Shown: piece by piece, positions 11,482 through 23,094 of the stretch
Position numbering within the stretch: the stretch's first letter is position 1
Layout: each line of letters opens with the position of its first letter
Source of the DNA: Nectonema munidae
Lineage: Eukaryota; Nematomorpha; Nectonematoida; Nectonematidae
DNA: 64,000 nt
Assembly: GCA_030549495.1 (NCBI GenBank)
Contig: JAUIRK010000953.1
Location: forward strand, 1,578,001 to 1,642,000
Reading direction: 5' to 3'
Made by a program: the position numbers and the translations under genes
Notes under the pieces: model-generated
The model's input: only the letters and a program-made list of their open reading frames with translations
Databases searched by the model: none
What the model was told of the DNA's origin: nothing

Positions 11482-12851
11482 CTCTAAGATAAAAAATGAA
11501 GTTATAAAACTTATTGAGTAGATATTTAAGATACAAAACAAAAAAGTTCGTAAAGAATTCCACGCCAATAAAAACTTAGGTACAAAGAATATAATTAGAA
11601 ATGCAGTCAAAGAAGGTTTAATGACAACGTCCACTGAATCTGGGAATCACTGAAATTTACCGAAATATAAACGAAAGTATACGAAACGCGCATCAGACTA
11701 CCTAATTTCCAGTATACAATTTGCCCACATAAACACAATTGTAATAAATTTAAAGAAGTTTACATTTTATATGTTGTAAATAATTAACTGTCTTAACTTT
11801 AGATTTTCATTATAAATTTTGAATTACTCCAGAAAAAACATGTGCTATGAAATTTTTGGGTCGTTAGTAAAATTCTTATCTACGTTACCACAAATATCAA
11901 GTGTTTGGTCTGTATATGAAACTCAGAACAAAACTTCTTGTCAAAAACTATAGATAGGCACATTAAAAACTATTCAAACGATATTTGCGTTTAGAGGCTG
12001 CTTTTTCAGGAGCTCACTCCTTTTTAGGAGCGTCGAAACTTTTATTCATAATTTTCAAAATTAATAACGGTTTTTAATTTTTTGAACTAATTTTCTAGAA
12101 TATATTCAATATTTGTTTTAAAAATACTCAAAGGATATTTAAAAAAGAAACTTGATATAAACACACTGACTACCTAATAGATAAACAAATAAATAACTAA
12201 TTAATTATCTAACAAGTCTACCAATTAGTACTGCGTCAAAAAGGCGCGTACTAGAAAAGGTCTATCCAAAAATATAAATATTTTCCAAAAATCAAATCAT
12301 TGGATCCATAGATCCAATTTTCGATACAAAAAAACTAATTGTTAGAAATATGTTAGCAGATAAAAAAAAGTGTATCGGAATCGGAAGAGTCAAGAGGATT
12401 AGTGTTGAACGCCCTTTCTAGCTGTATAATTTCAAAACATTAATAACTTTTGATTTAAAATTTTATTCAAAGATGTACTACTGAATTAATGCTAGCTATT
12501 AGTTAAGTTATGTCTAGCATATATTTTTTGGAACAAAAAGTATTGCCGCATCTCAAGAACTCAAAAATCAAGCAAATAAAAAATTAATTTCATTTTTGTA
12601 GCTTTTTCAAAAATGTGTAAATGGCGCTAACATTACTTGTCTCCACGAAGAATGCTTTAGCAACAAAAGTTCTTCACAAATGACAGATATTTTAAAAAAT
12701 CAAAGATCTAATGCTTTGTCTGATGGAGGGTTTAAATTTTTCATAAATAAATCAATAAAATTTGAAACTCTTGACTTGCTTTTTTCATCTTACAACTGGA
12801 AAAATTTATCAATAAAAATTTTCTCTAATTAAATTTCTTTTATATGTATAG
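11482..12851. other. Upstream of the HADHA-like gene, no gene seen
   Basis: It probably holds the promoter and 5' leader of the minus-strand gene near 11482-11700. I see no convincing core promoter motif. The rest is AT-rich. Confidence 0.4.
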
Positions 12852-13067
12852 ACACGGGGTGGTTTCAAGCCTATTTTAACCATTTTATCAAATGGAGCCG
12901 AGTACTTAAAGGGGCCCACGCAGTTTCTTACCCCGGGGTGTTTTCATCGAGAAGGCACAATTGCACCGCTTGTATCGAACTATAAGGAAAGCAGGCTTGA
13001 TGGGGAATCGAACCCAAGACCTTGAGTTATCGAATCCAGCATCTAACCAACCCTACTCACGCCCCCC
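12852..13067 (-). repeat. tRNA-derived SINE (family A)
   Basis: The minus strand reads 'ggttggttagatgctgg' (A box region), then B box 'gggttcgattccc', 'atagttcgatacaagcggtg', 'caattgtgccttctcgatga' and 'aaacacccc'. The copy at 32350-32510 matches along its full length. The 3' part beyond the shared tail (12852-12900) is A/T-rich. Confidence 0.7.
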
Positions 13068-13590
13068 TTTGACTATAACTAATTTAATCACATGATACCC
13101 AGGAATGTGGAGTCTGAGTAGGAGAGTCACTCAATTTTAAATGAGTCGGCGTCAACTGAATACCAGTGACGAGTCGATTCCTTTCACTCAACCTATACTT
13201 TGAACATTTTTATTATATAAAATGTATATAGCAATCATAAGCAAGCATCATGTTACATGCAATCCCTTTTACTTGCTTTATGTATTCATCAACTGCTACG
13301 CTTTGAACATCAAGGGGCAAGAGTCAAAACCATGTTAGCATGAGTAGTATACAAGCAACCTACGAATGAATTAAAGTAAATGATGATTACTAGATTGCTT
13401 AAATTATCTTTTCTTCTAATCTGCCAACTTAACTATCGAGTTAAAATATAACTAATAAACCAGAGGCTGTTTTTGTATTCAGCTCTTGTTACAGCATAAA
13501 AATGATATAATACAAGGAAGGCATTATTTTTTACGCCAGGATGTGAATCTTTGCTAAACATCTTTACTTGAAGCATCTTTAGCTGGCTAA
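13068..13590. other. Intergenic, no gene seen
   Basis: No coding potential or repeat was recognised between the SINE and the Harbinger-like element. Confidence 0.4.
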
Positions 13591-13593
13591 TAA

Positions 13594-14415
13594 GGGGTCA
13601 TTCACAATTGACGTCAACATAGACTGGGAGGGAGGGGGGAGGCTTCAAGTTGACAAAAGGTGGACAGGGGGGATTGGAAAAGATGACATCAACATTATAT
13701 ATAGATTTCTCTTTTTCTCAGATCTGTAGATTTCACAGTATCTTCTGCAAATCATAAAATGTAACATTAGCGAGTGTTGTAAACCATTTCTTACAAATTA
13801 TGGTACGTTTTTCTCTGACAGATAATCAAATTTTGCTTAAAAATATTTTATCTATACCTTGGCAAAGCTTCGGAGGCATTGCATATGCAAAGAAGCGAGA
13901 TCGAACTATATAGTATTTAAAGTTAAAAAATTTTAACGCTTATAGCTTTCTTTGGAGTATTTGAAAACTCACAAAACGTTACATAGCTGTCAAGATGTAA
14001 AACTTTAACTTATATTAAAAGTTTGTTGAATTAAAAAAATAAAACCATCGTATCTCAAATGCAACGAATGAGGCAACTGGTCCAAAATAACAGCGTATGT
14101 ATTACAGTTTTTGCGATGATATTTTTTTTATAGAACTACTATCTCTTTTTAAAAAATTCACATCATTTCTCAAAAAACAACAGCCATGATGTTTCGTTAA
14201 ACTGTATATAATTTTATCTTTTTAAATAAAATAGAATCGCATTTTATCTTCTTACATAAAACAAAACCATAAGAAGAAATTGGATAAAATTGAGACAATG
14301 AAATGAAAAATGTAATTAATTTTGAAAAATACAGCCACCGAATAGTTTTTATATCATTTTTATATTACAGTCAAACATTGACAAAAATTGGTTGATGTCA
14401 ATTGTGAACGACCCC
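13594..14415. mobile_element. PIF/Harbinger-like non-autonomous element, 822 bp, with TAA target duplication
   Basis: The left end is 'ggggtcattcacaattgacg' (13594) and the right end, read inverted, is 'ggggtcgttcacaattgaca' (ending 14415). The inverted ends are about 25 bp long with few mismatches. TAA flanks both sides (13591-13593 and 14416-14418), the 3-bp duplication used by Harbinger elements. There is no open frame inside, so it depends on a transposase elsewhere. A G-rich stretch follows the left end (13620-13680). Confidence 0.7.
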
Positions 14416-14608
14416 TAAATCGATTGAAAGTTACCGTGACACTGCAAGATTTTCTAATCGATATGCAATTTATCAAAAATGTCACATTGCTCATTTAGTT
14501 ATAGCTGATAAAAATAAATGTACTTAAGACGTTTCGTACAAAAAGGCATTCCTACATAAATCCCAAAAATATCTTTATTCTGTTGTTTATATATATATAG
14601 CATTTTCA

Positions 14609-14763
14609 GTTTAAGTTCGTCCTTTTTCATCTTAAGTTCGTCCTTTTTCATTTTAAGTTCGTCTTTTTTCATTTTAAGTTCGTCCTTTTTCATTTTAAGT
14701 TCGTCCTTTTTCATTTTAAGTTCGTCTTTTTTCATTTTAAGGTCTTTTTTTATTTTAAGTTTG
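14609..14763. repeat. 21-bp tandem repeat inside the left TIR
   Basis: Units 'ttaagttcgtcctttttca' plus two bases repeat at exact 21-bp spacing from 14611, about six good copies, then degenerate ones to about 14763. Because 21 is divisible by three, the minus strand reads as the heptapeptide KMKKDEL repeated. This is a by-product, not evidence of a gene. Two inverted units remain in the right TIR (about 16800-16830). Confidence 0.85.
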
Positions 14764-14800
14764 TCCTTATTAGTTTGCCTTTTTTACTATACAAAAATTG

Positions 14801-14883
14801 CCGGCAAGTGGTGTACCGGTCGGACATACTGACTCTACTCCCCTAGGTCGGTGGTTCGAACCCGCATTCCGCGTGTTCCTGTC
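14801..14883 (+). repeat. tRNA-like sequence inserted in the left TIR
   Basis: It contains an A box-like 'agtggtgtaccgg' and a B box 'ggtggttcgaaccc' at tRNA-like spacing. The right arm of the host transposon has unrelated AT sequence at the matching place. It does not fold into a convincing complete tRNA by eye, so it is called tRNA-derived. Confidence 0.55.
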
Positions 14884-15530
14884 CTACTAAATCTTATGAA
14901 AATTGCAATTTTTTTTATTTTTTAACTTTAACTAAAAAAATTTATTTTTTCAGTGATTTTTAGTTTTTTTCTAAGCACTTGAAATCTCAATACTTATCTT
15001 TGATTTACTCATTAATTTTTTCCAGTCTTCAAAACTTTTACCGTATAAGTTGTTCAGGTATTTAGATTTCTAACTTCAACTGTAAAAAAATTTTTTGTTT
15101 TTTTAATGATTTTTGGTTTTTTTTATAATAAACGAGTGCTAAAAAACTTAATTTATGCAAAATTTTTAAAATTTCTTATAGTAAACAGTCTTCAATTTAG
15201 AATTGTTAACTATATGTGTTAAAAAATTACTTTATACATTCAAAAACAATTATTGAAGTTTTGATTTTTTTAGTTTTGAAAGAAAAAATATTTAGCTTTA
15301 AAATAAACTAAAAAAATAATAGTTATAGGTTTTAAATTTTTTATCAATTATGATTTAAACTTTTTAAACATGCACAGATCTGACTAAATTCATTATATTT
15401 TTTTATGTGTGATGCATTCGTATCGGTCCGCTAAATAGTGTATATAAAGAAAAAAAATTTGATTTACCATTCTTTTTACTTTTGAAATTCTCATCAAGTT
15501 TTTGCTCAATTTCTTCTTTTCTTTTCAACA

Positions 15531-16175
15531 ATGTATAATAAAATTTCAAGTGAAAAAAAGCTTGAATTAGTAAAGCTTCTCTCCACTGAGTTTCTTTCTG
15601 TTAAACGAGCATCAGAACTTCTTGGTATAAACTACTCCTCTGCGAAATCAATTCTTCAAAGACATAGTGAAAAAAACAATGAAGAAAATCCAAAAAGTTC
15701 TCATGGTGGACACAAATAAAGCTTTTAACGTCTGAAAGACTTATATATCTCGAAAGCCTAATCGAAAGTAATCCAATGGACTCTTGAAGAAATTAGAGAC
15801 AAAATCAAAGATAAGTACAGCATAAATATAGCTTTTAGTACTATCCATAGCTATTTGGTAAATGATCTGAAAGTTAAACTAAAGCGCGTTAGCAAACAAA
15901 TTGAAGCTGTGAATAGAGAGGATATTGTTTTTAAAAGGAAATGCTATGCTCAAGAATTTCAAAGTACAGCTCCAAGCTCACAAGAGTCATTGATATTTGT
16001 TGATGAGAGCGGATTTAATTTACACTTGAGTCGCTCACAAACACGTTTTAAAAAAAGGCACAGAGCAAGTATGATTATTACGACAAATAGGGGAAACAAT
16101 GTTTCTCTCGTTCTTGGGATTAACTGCTTTAAAGTCATTCATTTTGAAATTATAGAAGATGGAGTTGTAATATAA
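15531..16175 (+). pseudogene. Broken transposase of the Tc1/mariner (IS630-like) superfamily
   Basis: The N-terminal helix-turn-helix part (15531-15719) reads EKKLELVKLL...VKRASELLGINYSSAKSIL. The frame then shifts. Positions 15720-15850 encode ERLIYLESLIESNP and TLEEIRDKIKDKYSINIAFSTIHSYL, the second DNA-binding part. From 15855 the catalytic core reads IFVDESGFNLHLSRS, with the first DDE aspartate, then TNRGNNVSLVLGI. A stop follows at 16173 and the remaining DDE residues were not found. Beyond it lie A- and T-runs. The gene is dead through frameshifts and loss of its 3' half. Confidence 0.75.
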
Positions 16176-16839
16176 AAATTTTTAAAATTTTTAAAAAATT
16201 TAAAAATTAAAAGGGGTGGGTTCCCAAAAAAAAAAAAAATTAAAAATGTTAAAAAAGAGGAAAAAGCACACCGTTTTCTTCGATCATCACAGATGGCGTC
16301 AACACCATTTCAACACTTGACTGCACGAACTACTACAGACATATGATGAACAATGTCAATTTAGCTTAGACTGGGCATTTGTATAATCCAAATATTTATT
16401 CATAATTTCTAATAAATTGTTTTACTTTATTTTTTTTATTTTAACATTTTGAGTTTTTAATTAAGTGAATTAAAATATCATGTTTCTACCGTATTTTTAA
16501 AATGTTATTTATTTTTTTAAATGAGCAGGGGAGTTGAAGAAATGCTAAGAATACATAACATATTAATTGAGCCAAATATAAAAGTACTACTTGTTAGTTT
16601 AATTTCAACGTTTAAGATAATCTTTTAAATTTACATAATTTAGATTAAAAAAACTAAAAATCAGTAAAAAAATAAAAATATTTTAGTTAAAGTTAAATAT
16701 TGAAAAATTTTGCAATTTTCATAAGATTTAGTAGGTATGATAAACAAAAAATAATTAACAATTTATTTTTGCATAGTAAAAAAGGCAAACCATTGAGGAC
16801 AAACTTAAAATGAAAAAGGACGAACTTAAACTAAAATAT

Positions 16840-17040
16840 ATTAAAATAATTTTATTCACCTATTTTTTTTTCCCCAAAAATTTTTTTTTTTTTTAAATTT
16901 AAAAATTTTTTTTTTTATTTTTTTATTTTTTTATTTTTTGTTTTAAAAAAAAAAAAAAAATTCTTTTTTTTTTTTTTTTTTTTTACGAACCCCCCCCCAA
17001 AAAAAAGAACAAACCCCCCCCCCCCTCCCTCCGTTGTGAT
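16840..17040. repeat. Homopolymer-rich low-complexity tract
   Basis: Runs of T, A and C (for example ten or more C at 17011-17025) follow each other with few other bases. This could be real low-complexity DNA or an assembly or polishing error. Confidence 0.7.
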
Positions 17041-17076
17041 TTAAAACCACCTGGCTATATTTTTTTAAATCTAAAA

Positions 17077-17117
17077 TTAGTTTAGGCCCCATTAAGGTAA
17101 GGGGCGTCATATATGTA
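17077..17117 (+). repeat. Dispersed repeat motif, copy 2
   Basis: It shares 'ccccat...aggtaaggggcgtc' and 'atatatgtatgatccc' with 5485-5524. Confidence 0.4.
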
Positions 17118-17129
17118 TGATCCCAAACT

Positions 17130-18575
17130 ATAAAAAAAAGGTAATGTATTATCATGCCTTTAATCAAATATCTAAATTTCATTATTTTATATATATATTT
17201 CTAAACTTTAAATATTTTTGGCGGTCTATTATATATTAAATATGTTTACAAAGTTTTCGCGTAGATCCATCAAATAATTGATTGCGAATCATTCCTACTT
17301 TGACCTATAAACTTATAAATTTCTTTTTTTAAATGTTTAATAGGTTCTTTTCAAGAGTGTATTTGTTTGTAAATGCCTTCCCCTATATAATCTATTATCG
17401 CAAAATAATTGAATCGGGCTCTGTAAGTTTTTTGCTTCTTCAATCGCTAAAAACTTTCAAAAAATTGTAAACTTGATATCTAGATTTCGTTTTGGTCATC
17501 TGATAGAGCCAATTCTGCGTATACAAATGATTGATTTGACGATAAATGGTTTATATCACAATCATCTTCATCTCCAGACAATTCAATAAAAATTTTTGTT
17601 AAATTAATGAACATCTGTGAAATATTCACCTTCTCCTAAAATTTTACCCATCCAGAGGGTAGACAAACACAAATAAGATAGAAAGTGGTACAGACTCATA
17701 AAGAAGTCAATACTATTTAAAAGCCGAATTGACTCACTCCCCATACAGGCATAAAATAATTTCCATGATGGAATTGCCCGTTTTGTCGCAGTACTAGTTT
17801 ATACCGTGATATTTAGAAACTTTATTTCTTATACAAAATTATATCGAATGAGCATTGTTAGAAGCATTCATCCATTCAAACAAAACTTTTAATATTTGTC
17901 TTTGAAGTCATAATCATTTGTTAGAATTTATTGAAAGTCATCGTTATTAAAGGTTTTGTCTTTACAATATCCTTGACTTTCTTTAAAAATATATCATTTT
18001 CAAAAATTAAAATTTTATTATATATGGAAAAGAAATTTTCAACCGCTCTGGTCATCAACAGATCACATCTATATTCAGAAAAGTATTATTTTTAGGTTAA
18101 TAAAATTTTACTCTTCCCTTTTAAATTATTATTATTGCTATATCTAAGCATTATTTTATTTAGATATATTATCGCTATAAAACAAATAAAAAAAATTAAC
18201 TTTTAATTTAAAACAAAAAAATACCAACGTATCTAATTTCGCGTACAGTTGTGGAATAAGAATTCAATTTTTCATTTAAAAAAAGATGTAATTAGTTGAA
18301 TTGGTGTAAAATAAAATTTAAAGAAAAAATCATTTGAAGTCATAAAAACAAAATCTTTTCGTAGATTAAATTATATCTACATCTTATTTTGATAAAAAAA
18401 AATATTCACATCAAATGATTCAGATATAACCAATGTTTTTAATAATTATAAATTAAGATAAATAGTTGGTTTGGTTGGTTTTGAGATATCAAAGCACTTT
18501 CAGCAGTAAAGCTATATGCTCGCATTATGCTTAAGATGGTTAATCACAGTTTTTTGTGAATTTGTTTTTTTTAGA
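17130..18575. other. AT-rich intergenic, no gene seen
   Basis: No open frame, RNA or transposon end is recognised. Confidence 0.45.
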
Positions 18576-18652
18576 GTTGGGAGCCTTGGGGATCGAACCC
18601 CTGACCTTCAACTGTTAAGCTGAGAGGTACACCCTAACAACCATGAGGCTGC
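18576..18652 (-). repeat. tRNA-derived SINE-like repeat (family B), copy 1
   Basis: The minus strand starts 'gcagcctcatggttgttagg' and carries the B box 'ggggttcgatcccc' before 'aaggctccc'. The acceptor-stem halves pair only partly, so it is not called a functional tRNA. A second copy lies 200 bp away at 18766-18836. Confidence 0.55.
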
Positions 18653-18765
18653 TAAGATAAATAGTTAAAACATTTTGATAATAATAAAAAAAAAAATATA
18701 TATATGACCAATATTTTAAAAGAAAAATTGTGGAAAAAAACAATATGTTCATAATGTTTATTGTG

Positions 18766-18836
18766 GTTAGAGCCTTGGAGATCGAACCCGTGACTTTTAC
18801 CTTTAAGCTAAGAGTTGCGCCTAACCTTTAAGGCTC
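18766..18836 (-). repeat. tRNA-derived SINE-like repeat (family B), copy 2
   Basis: The minus strand reads 'gagccttaaaggttaggcgc', then 'cgggttcgatctcc' and 'aaggctctaacc', the same order as 18576-18652 but more diverged. Confidence 0.5.
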
Positions 18837-18984
18837 ATATATAGTCATAATAAAATATTTAAAAATAATTAAAAAAAATTGGTTAAAATTTAAATTTATG
18901 AAATCCTTTGGAATAACTTTGCTAAATATGCAATAGTTCTGTCAATTGAAGAAACCTAATACATAAGCATACTATAAATTCAGC

Positions 18985-19135
18985 TTGCTTATAGACCTAT
19001 TTCTTTGTTATCAAGCTTGGCTAAAATTTTTGATGAAAGTTATTTTTACGAAATTGAGTAACTATCTTATCAAATACTGTCATTTTTCAAATTTAGTTAG
19101 ATTTTATTACTTTATGTTTGAAACAGAGCCTCAAA
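18985..19135 (+). mobile_element. LINE reverse-transcriptase fragment
   Basis: The frame at 18987 reads AYRPISLLSSLAKIFD, the RT fingers motif of CR1/Jockey-like LINEs. After a shift it continues as FTKLSNYLIKYCHFSN. Only this short part is recognised. It is in plus orientation, opposite to the larger LINE downstream. Confidence 0.6.
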
Positions 19136-19139
19136 TTCT

Positions 19140-20520
19140 TTAAATTAGTAAGGGGAGAAAGGTAAAATTCTTTAAATTGTATTTCCTTAATACTAATATA
19201 ATATATACTTACTATAATTGTATTTAGGATATAATGGATTATTTCAAAGAAGTATAATGTAGATACCAGACAAAGAGAGAATGAAAAGTTTTACGCTAAC
19301 TCGCAAATGGTGCAACTAAAAATAAAAAACTGATAAAATGGTATGTAGAAAGCAAGATTTTAAACACTTCCCACCTGGAGCTTATATATAAGTTGACTCA
19401 GATGTGTCTCCAAATGAGTGGCAGTCCATCTTTGCGGTTTATGCCTGGCTTCCTTAAATAATTGACTAAACCACCGATTTGAGCCATTGCATCCTTTGAA
19501 AAGGATATTTCACCAACAACGTAAAGGCCTCAACATTTTAATCGTTTTCTTTTGTCCTTCCTATTTAAGGAATTAGCTTTGATTCTCCCTAATTAGATAG
19601 TACATACTCCGGTAGATTAGGATAGACGTCTGCTCTTGAGCAGTGGCGTTCCAAGACTTAATATTGCTTTATCATCTTGTAGAAACCATGTAAAACTTTA
19701 ATCAGATAAAAGTGAGGCAAGATAAATTTTTAAATTCAGTTTTACCCTTGAAAAATATATCGTCTTTTTCAGATGGTAGCTTCTTCAATAAAGCCCTTCA
19801 GCTAATTTATTATAACACTTAACAGATCTGTAAAGATCTATTCTTAGCGCTCATCTGTACAAATTTAGAATAATAAGATCTAATGTAGAGATCCTGGATG
19901 GTAAGTCTGCAAAAAACTTATGACCATCAGTACAGCTTCTATTTATCTTCTTATCAGGTTTTGGCTGATTTTGTTTATCCGATTCAGTCTGATTCAAACT
20001 TGTCTTTCTAAATCTTAACTATGAAATATAATTATCATTCTATAAATATAATTATATTATAAGTGAAATAACATATATTCTAAAATTAGACATAAATAAT
20101 TTGAACACCTAATTATACTCTAAGCTGGATTCATTCTAAGGGTGCATCTTTTAACCCAAATAGAGAGAGAGAGAATTTTATTATAAAAAAAAAGAGTTCA
20201 CAAAGGTAATAAAGTGGATATATGTTAATATTTATAATATATATTCACATGAAGAACAATATCATCTTTTACAATATTATCATTATAGAAAAAATCAATA
20301 GCCAAATATGGCCGTGAATTAGATTTTTCCAGTTGGATATATAAAAATATTTTTTTTTGCAAACCAACAAGAACAACATAAAAGTTCACATAGAAAACAA
20401 AAAGTAAAGTCCAGCTTATATTTTGTATGTACTCAGAAGATGATTTTTTATTTTTTTTTAAATGAAAGTAATGACATGGATACATTTTCAAAGAGATGCA
20501 CATTATCATTATAAAATTTA
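19140..20520. other. Unassigned AT-rich sequence
   Basis: Possibly old LINE-derived sequence. There is a short (GA)n run at 20162-20173. The minus-strand open frame at 20225-20509 has no recognisable features. Confidence 0.35.
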
Positions 20521-21053
20521 TTAACTTTTTTTATAAAGAAATCCTTGATCCTTTTAGTCTTTATATAATTTTTAAAAGTTTATTAGAGTTCCTAGTGTTA
20601 TGTGAAAGATTTTCACTATATCTTATCAGTGGCCCGAAAATATTCTGTAAACAACCGTTGAAATATTTATAGAGACAGTCATCTCGATGGTTTGTTTTAA
20701 ATTATCTTCCACTTTCAAGTGATTCATTCGTGAATAGAATATCTGAAGTGTGGTCCGTCTTTTTCATTTAATAAATTACTCGTCATAGCTAGCTCTGGTT
20801 TTGAAGAATTTGAATACGTTTTTCAAAAAAGGAAACCAATTTATGATGCTATAATTAACATAAGAACCAATGAATCGATTTAGATCGAAAGCCAACTTAT
20901 CGATCTCATGCCTAATTTTCATTTTATTGTGAAATGAACAAATTATTATTACATTTTTTTTTAAGCATATAGCCTGTGGATTGAAGAAAATTATATTTCC
21001 TAATCTTATTGGGGATTAAATTGCATTTGCGATTCATTTTGTTCAAAATCAAA

Positions 21054-21580
21054 TTATTTTAGAACCCAGTTGTAGAGTTGGTCTAAGTTCTTATTCAAGC
21101 TAAATGTGTCGATAACTTCACCATTTTTTACTTTAAATAAAGGAAGATAAGCACAGATGTCGTCTGCAAAGAGCAGAAACTCAAAAAGGTTTGGAAGGAA
21201 GAAAATGTTGTTGATAGCTATGCTGAAAAGTATGGGCCCAAAAATGGATCCCTGTGGGACACCATTTTTGTGGGATAGCTTCTTAGAAAAAGCATCATTC
21301 ACTTTAACAATTTGATACCTAAATAAAGTATGAGTTTAAAAAAAAACAACGAACCTATACTAAACCCACATTCATTCAAATTCTTCAAGATTGATGAGTG
21401 ATTAACTCTGCCAAAAGCCTTTGACAAGTCAAAGAGAAAAATTACTGCCTCATCCTTTTTTTCTAAAATTTCTACTGTCTTATGAATCAAATAAGAGTGG
21501 AAAGATTCGGTCGAATAATGTTGACGAAATCCAAATTGATAGTCATTTAAGTAATTTATTGAACCCAAGTAAGTCTTCAT
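21054..21580 (-). pseudogene. LINE ORF2 reverse-transcriptase core
   Basis: The part from 21580 reads NDYQFGFRQHYSTES and FLFDLSKAFGRVNHSSIL. The part from 21302 reads GVPQGSIFGPILF and, near 21160, the catalytic FADD. The two parts are in different frames, with the shift near 21310-21345. QFGFR, SKAF and PQGS..GP.LF are the diagnostic order for LINE reverse transcriptases. Confidence 0.85.
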
Positions 21581-22093
21581 TTGATGATGTATAAATTCTT
21601 CGAATATTTTTGAAAGTGTGGGGATAATTGAGATAGGCCTGTAATTATCTGCACAGTTTCTATCATTTTTCTTATGTACAGGTACAACTTTATGAAGCTT
21701 AAGGATTTCAGGACAATTTTTTAAAGAAAGATTTATAGTTTACATAAGACATTACAAATATCATGTTTTATTAATTTTACTTGATTTATTGAAATTCCAT
21801 ATATGTCTTTTGTTTTATTTTTTTATTCCATCGATAACAAATAATAGCATTTCATATGAACAGAGTTCGAATTCAAAGGACTTAACTGTGTTGTGAAGAA
21901 AATTGAAATCGAGTTGTTCTGGCAAAAAGTCATTTCGTACAAAAGCAAAACTTTCAATGAAAATGTTAGCTAAGGTATGATCATCATAGTACTCATCATT
22001 TCTTTTAATAAGTATTTTTTATTGTTATTCCCTTTTAGAATCCTGTTAATATTTGACCAAGTTTTCAGCGTTGAATCACAATTAGAAAAAAGT

Positions 22094-22297
22094 TTAGAAT
22101 AATACTTGTTTCAAATCCCTTATTTTATACTTTATACGATTTCTTAATAAAGTGTATTCATTCTTTATTCTTAAACTTTTTTTGCATTTTTGATAAAGTT
22201 TTTCACGTAGTTTTATTATTTGCATGACTTCGTCTGTGATCCAAGAATTAAATTTAGACTTGTATTTGTTTTTTTGAACACAATAAATGAAGTACAT
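22094..22297 (-). pseudogene. LINE ORF2 linker between endonuclease and RT
   Basis: It reads SKFNSWITDEVMQIIKLREKL then NRIKYKIRDLK, the W-containing basic linker typical of CR1/Jockey LINE ORF2 proteins. Confidence 0.6.
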
Positions 22298-23094
22298 TTT
22301 TTGACCATATCAGAAATTTGAGAAATCATTTGCTTAAATAATTCAGATGAGTCATTTGGATACAATTCAATGATTGAGTGCCATTTTCAAATTTAGAGAT
22401 AAAAGTATCGCTATATGATCCGAAAAAAATGTCATACTGTTAATAGCTTTATAATCAACATTGTCTTCATTAGTGTTTCATTAGTCTTGTCGGAAGAGTA
22501 ATAGTTAGGATTAGTGAGCCTGCTGTAATTAAGTTAGAAAACTTCTGCGTTAAATAATTCTTCCTCCAAATCAAAATTGATGTCCCCGCAAAAAAGATTA
22601 ACTTTATTTCGGTCAATATTAAAGATCAAGTTTTCAAAAAAAGAAAAAAAATTCACTAGATCCTTATTGGTGGTGGGTAGTCTACTGTCTATATATATTG
22701 TGAACCGTGATATCTTTCTGTTTTTGTAGAAAGGTCAATACTCTGGTATTGAAACGAGACAATAAAATGTGAACCTTCACCAATTTGATAATAATTGATG
22801 TCATTCCTAACAAAAAATAAGAGACCGCCATGCTTAGAACATCTTTTAGGGATATTTACTGTAGAATAATTAGTTATAAGGAAATAATCCTCATTTTTAT
22901 CTAGCCAGGTCTCTTATAAACATATTAGAGTTAAATCTTTTACCATGCATGTAGACAACTTATTCAAAAAAAAAATACAAGGTCAGCGAATTTGCTTTTT
23001 AGTGATTGGGCATTTTAAATAAACTTCATGTGAACTTTTGAGTTGACTGTTAGTATCTAAATATAGGTTAGTGTGATACAATAAATTTTTACCT

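Larger units (their letters stand above)
14607..16833 (+). mobile_element. Tc1/mariner-like (IS630-type) transposon with long TIRs, inactive
   Basis: Inverted arms of roughly 200 bp or more enclose a broken transposase. Left-arm segments 'agtttgcc ttttttactata', 'tactaaatcttatgaaaatt' and 'ttaactttaactaaaa' are repeated inverted at about 16835-16640. The outermost part of both arms is a 21-bp repeat, about six or more copies on the left and about two on the right. A tRNA-like piece (14801-14883) is present only in the left arm. The transposase is at 15531-16175. Both arms begin 'agtttaagttcgtcc'. The target duplication is unclear. Confidence 0.65.

Noticed and set aside
11482-11634. N-terminal extension of the HADHA-like protein
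   Set aside because: It is hydrophobic and atypical for the family; the Met at 11481 starts a normal presequence. It may be 5' untranslated sequence.
14499-14735. Open minus-strand frame coding KMKKDEL repeats
   Set aside because: It is the translation of the 21-bp TIR satellite; the unit length divisible by three keeps it open. KDEL-like text here is not an ER signal.
16943-17182. Minus-strand open frame with Lys, Gly and Phe runs
   Set aside because: It is made from homopolymer tracts and has no family features.
18576-18652. Possible functional tRNA gene
   Set aside because: The B box is good but the acceptor stem pairs poorly and a related diverged copy lies nearby, which fits a SINE.
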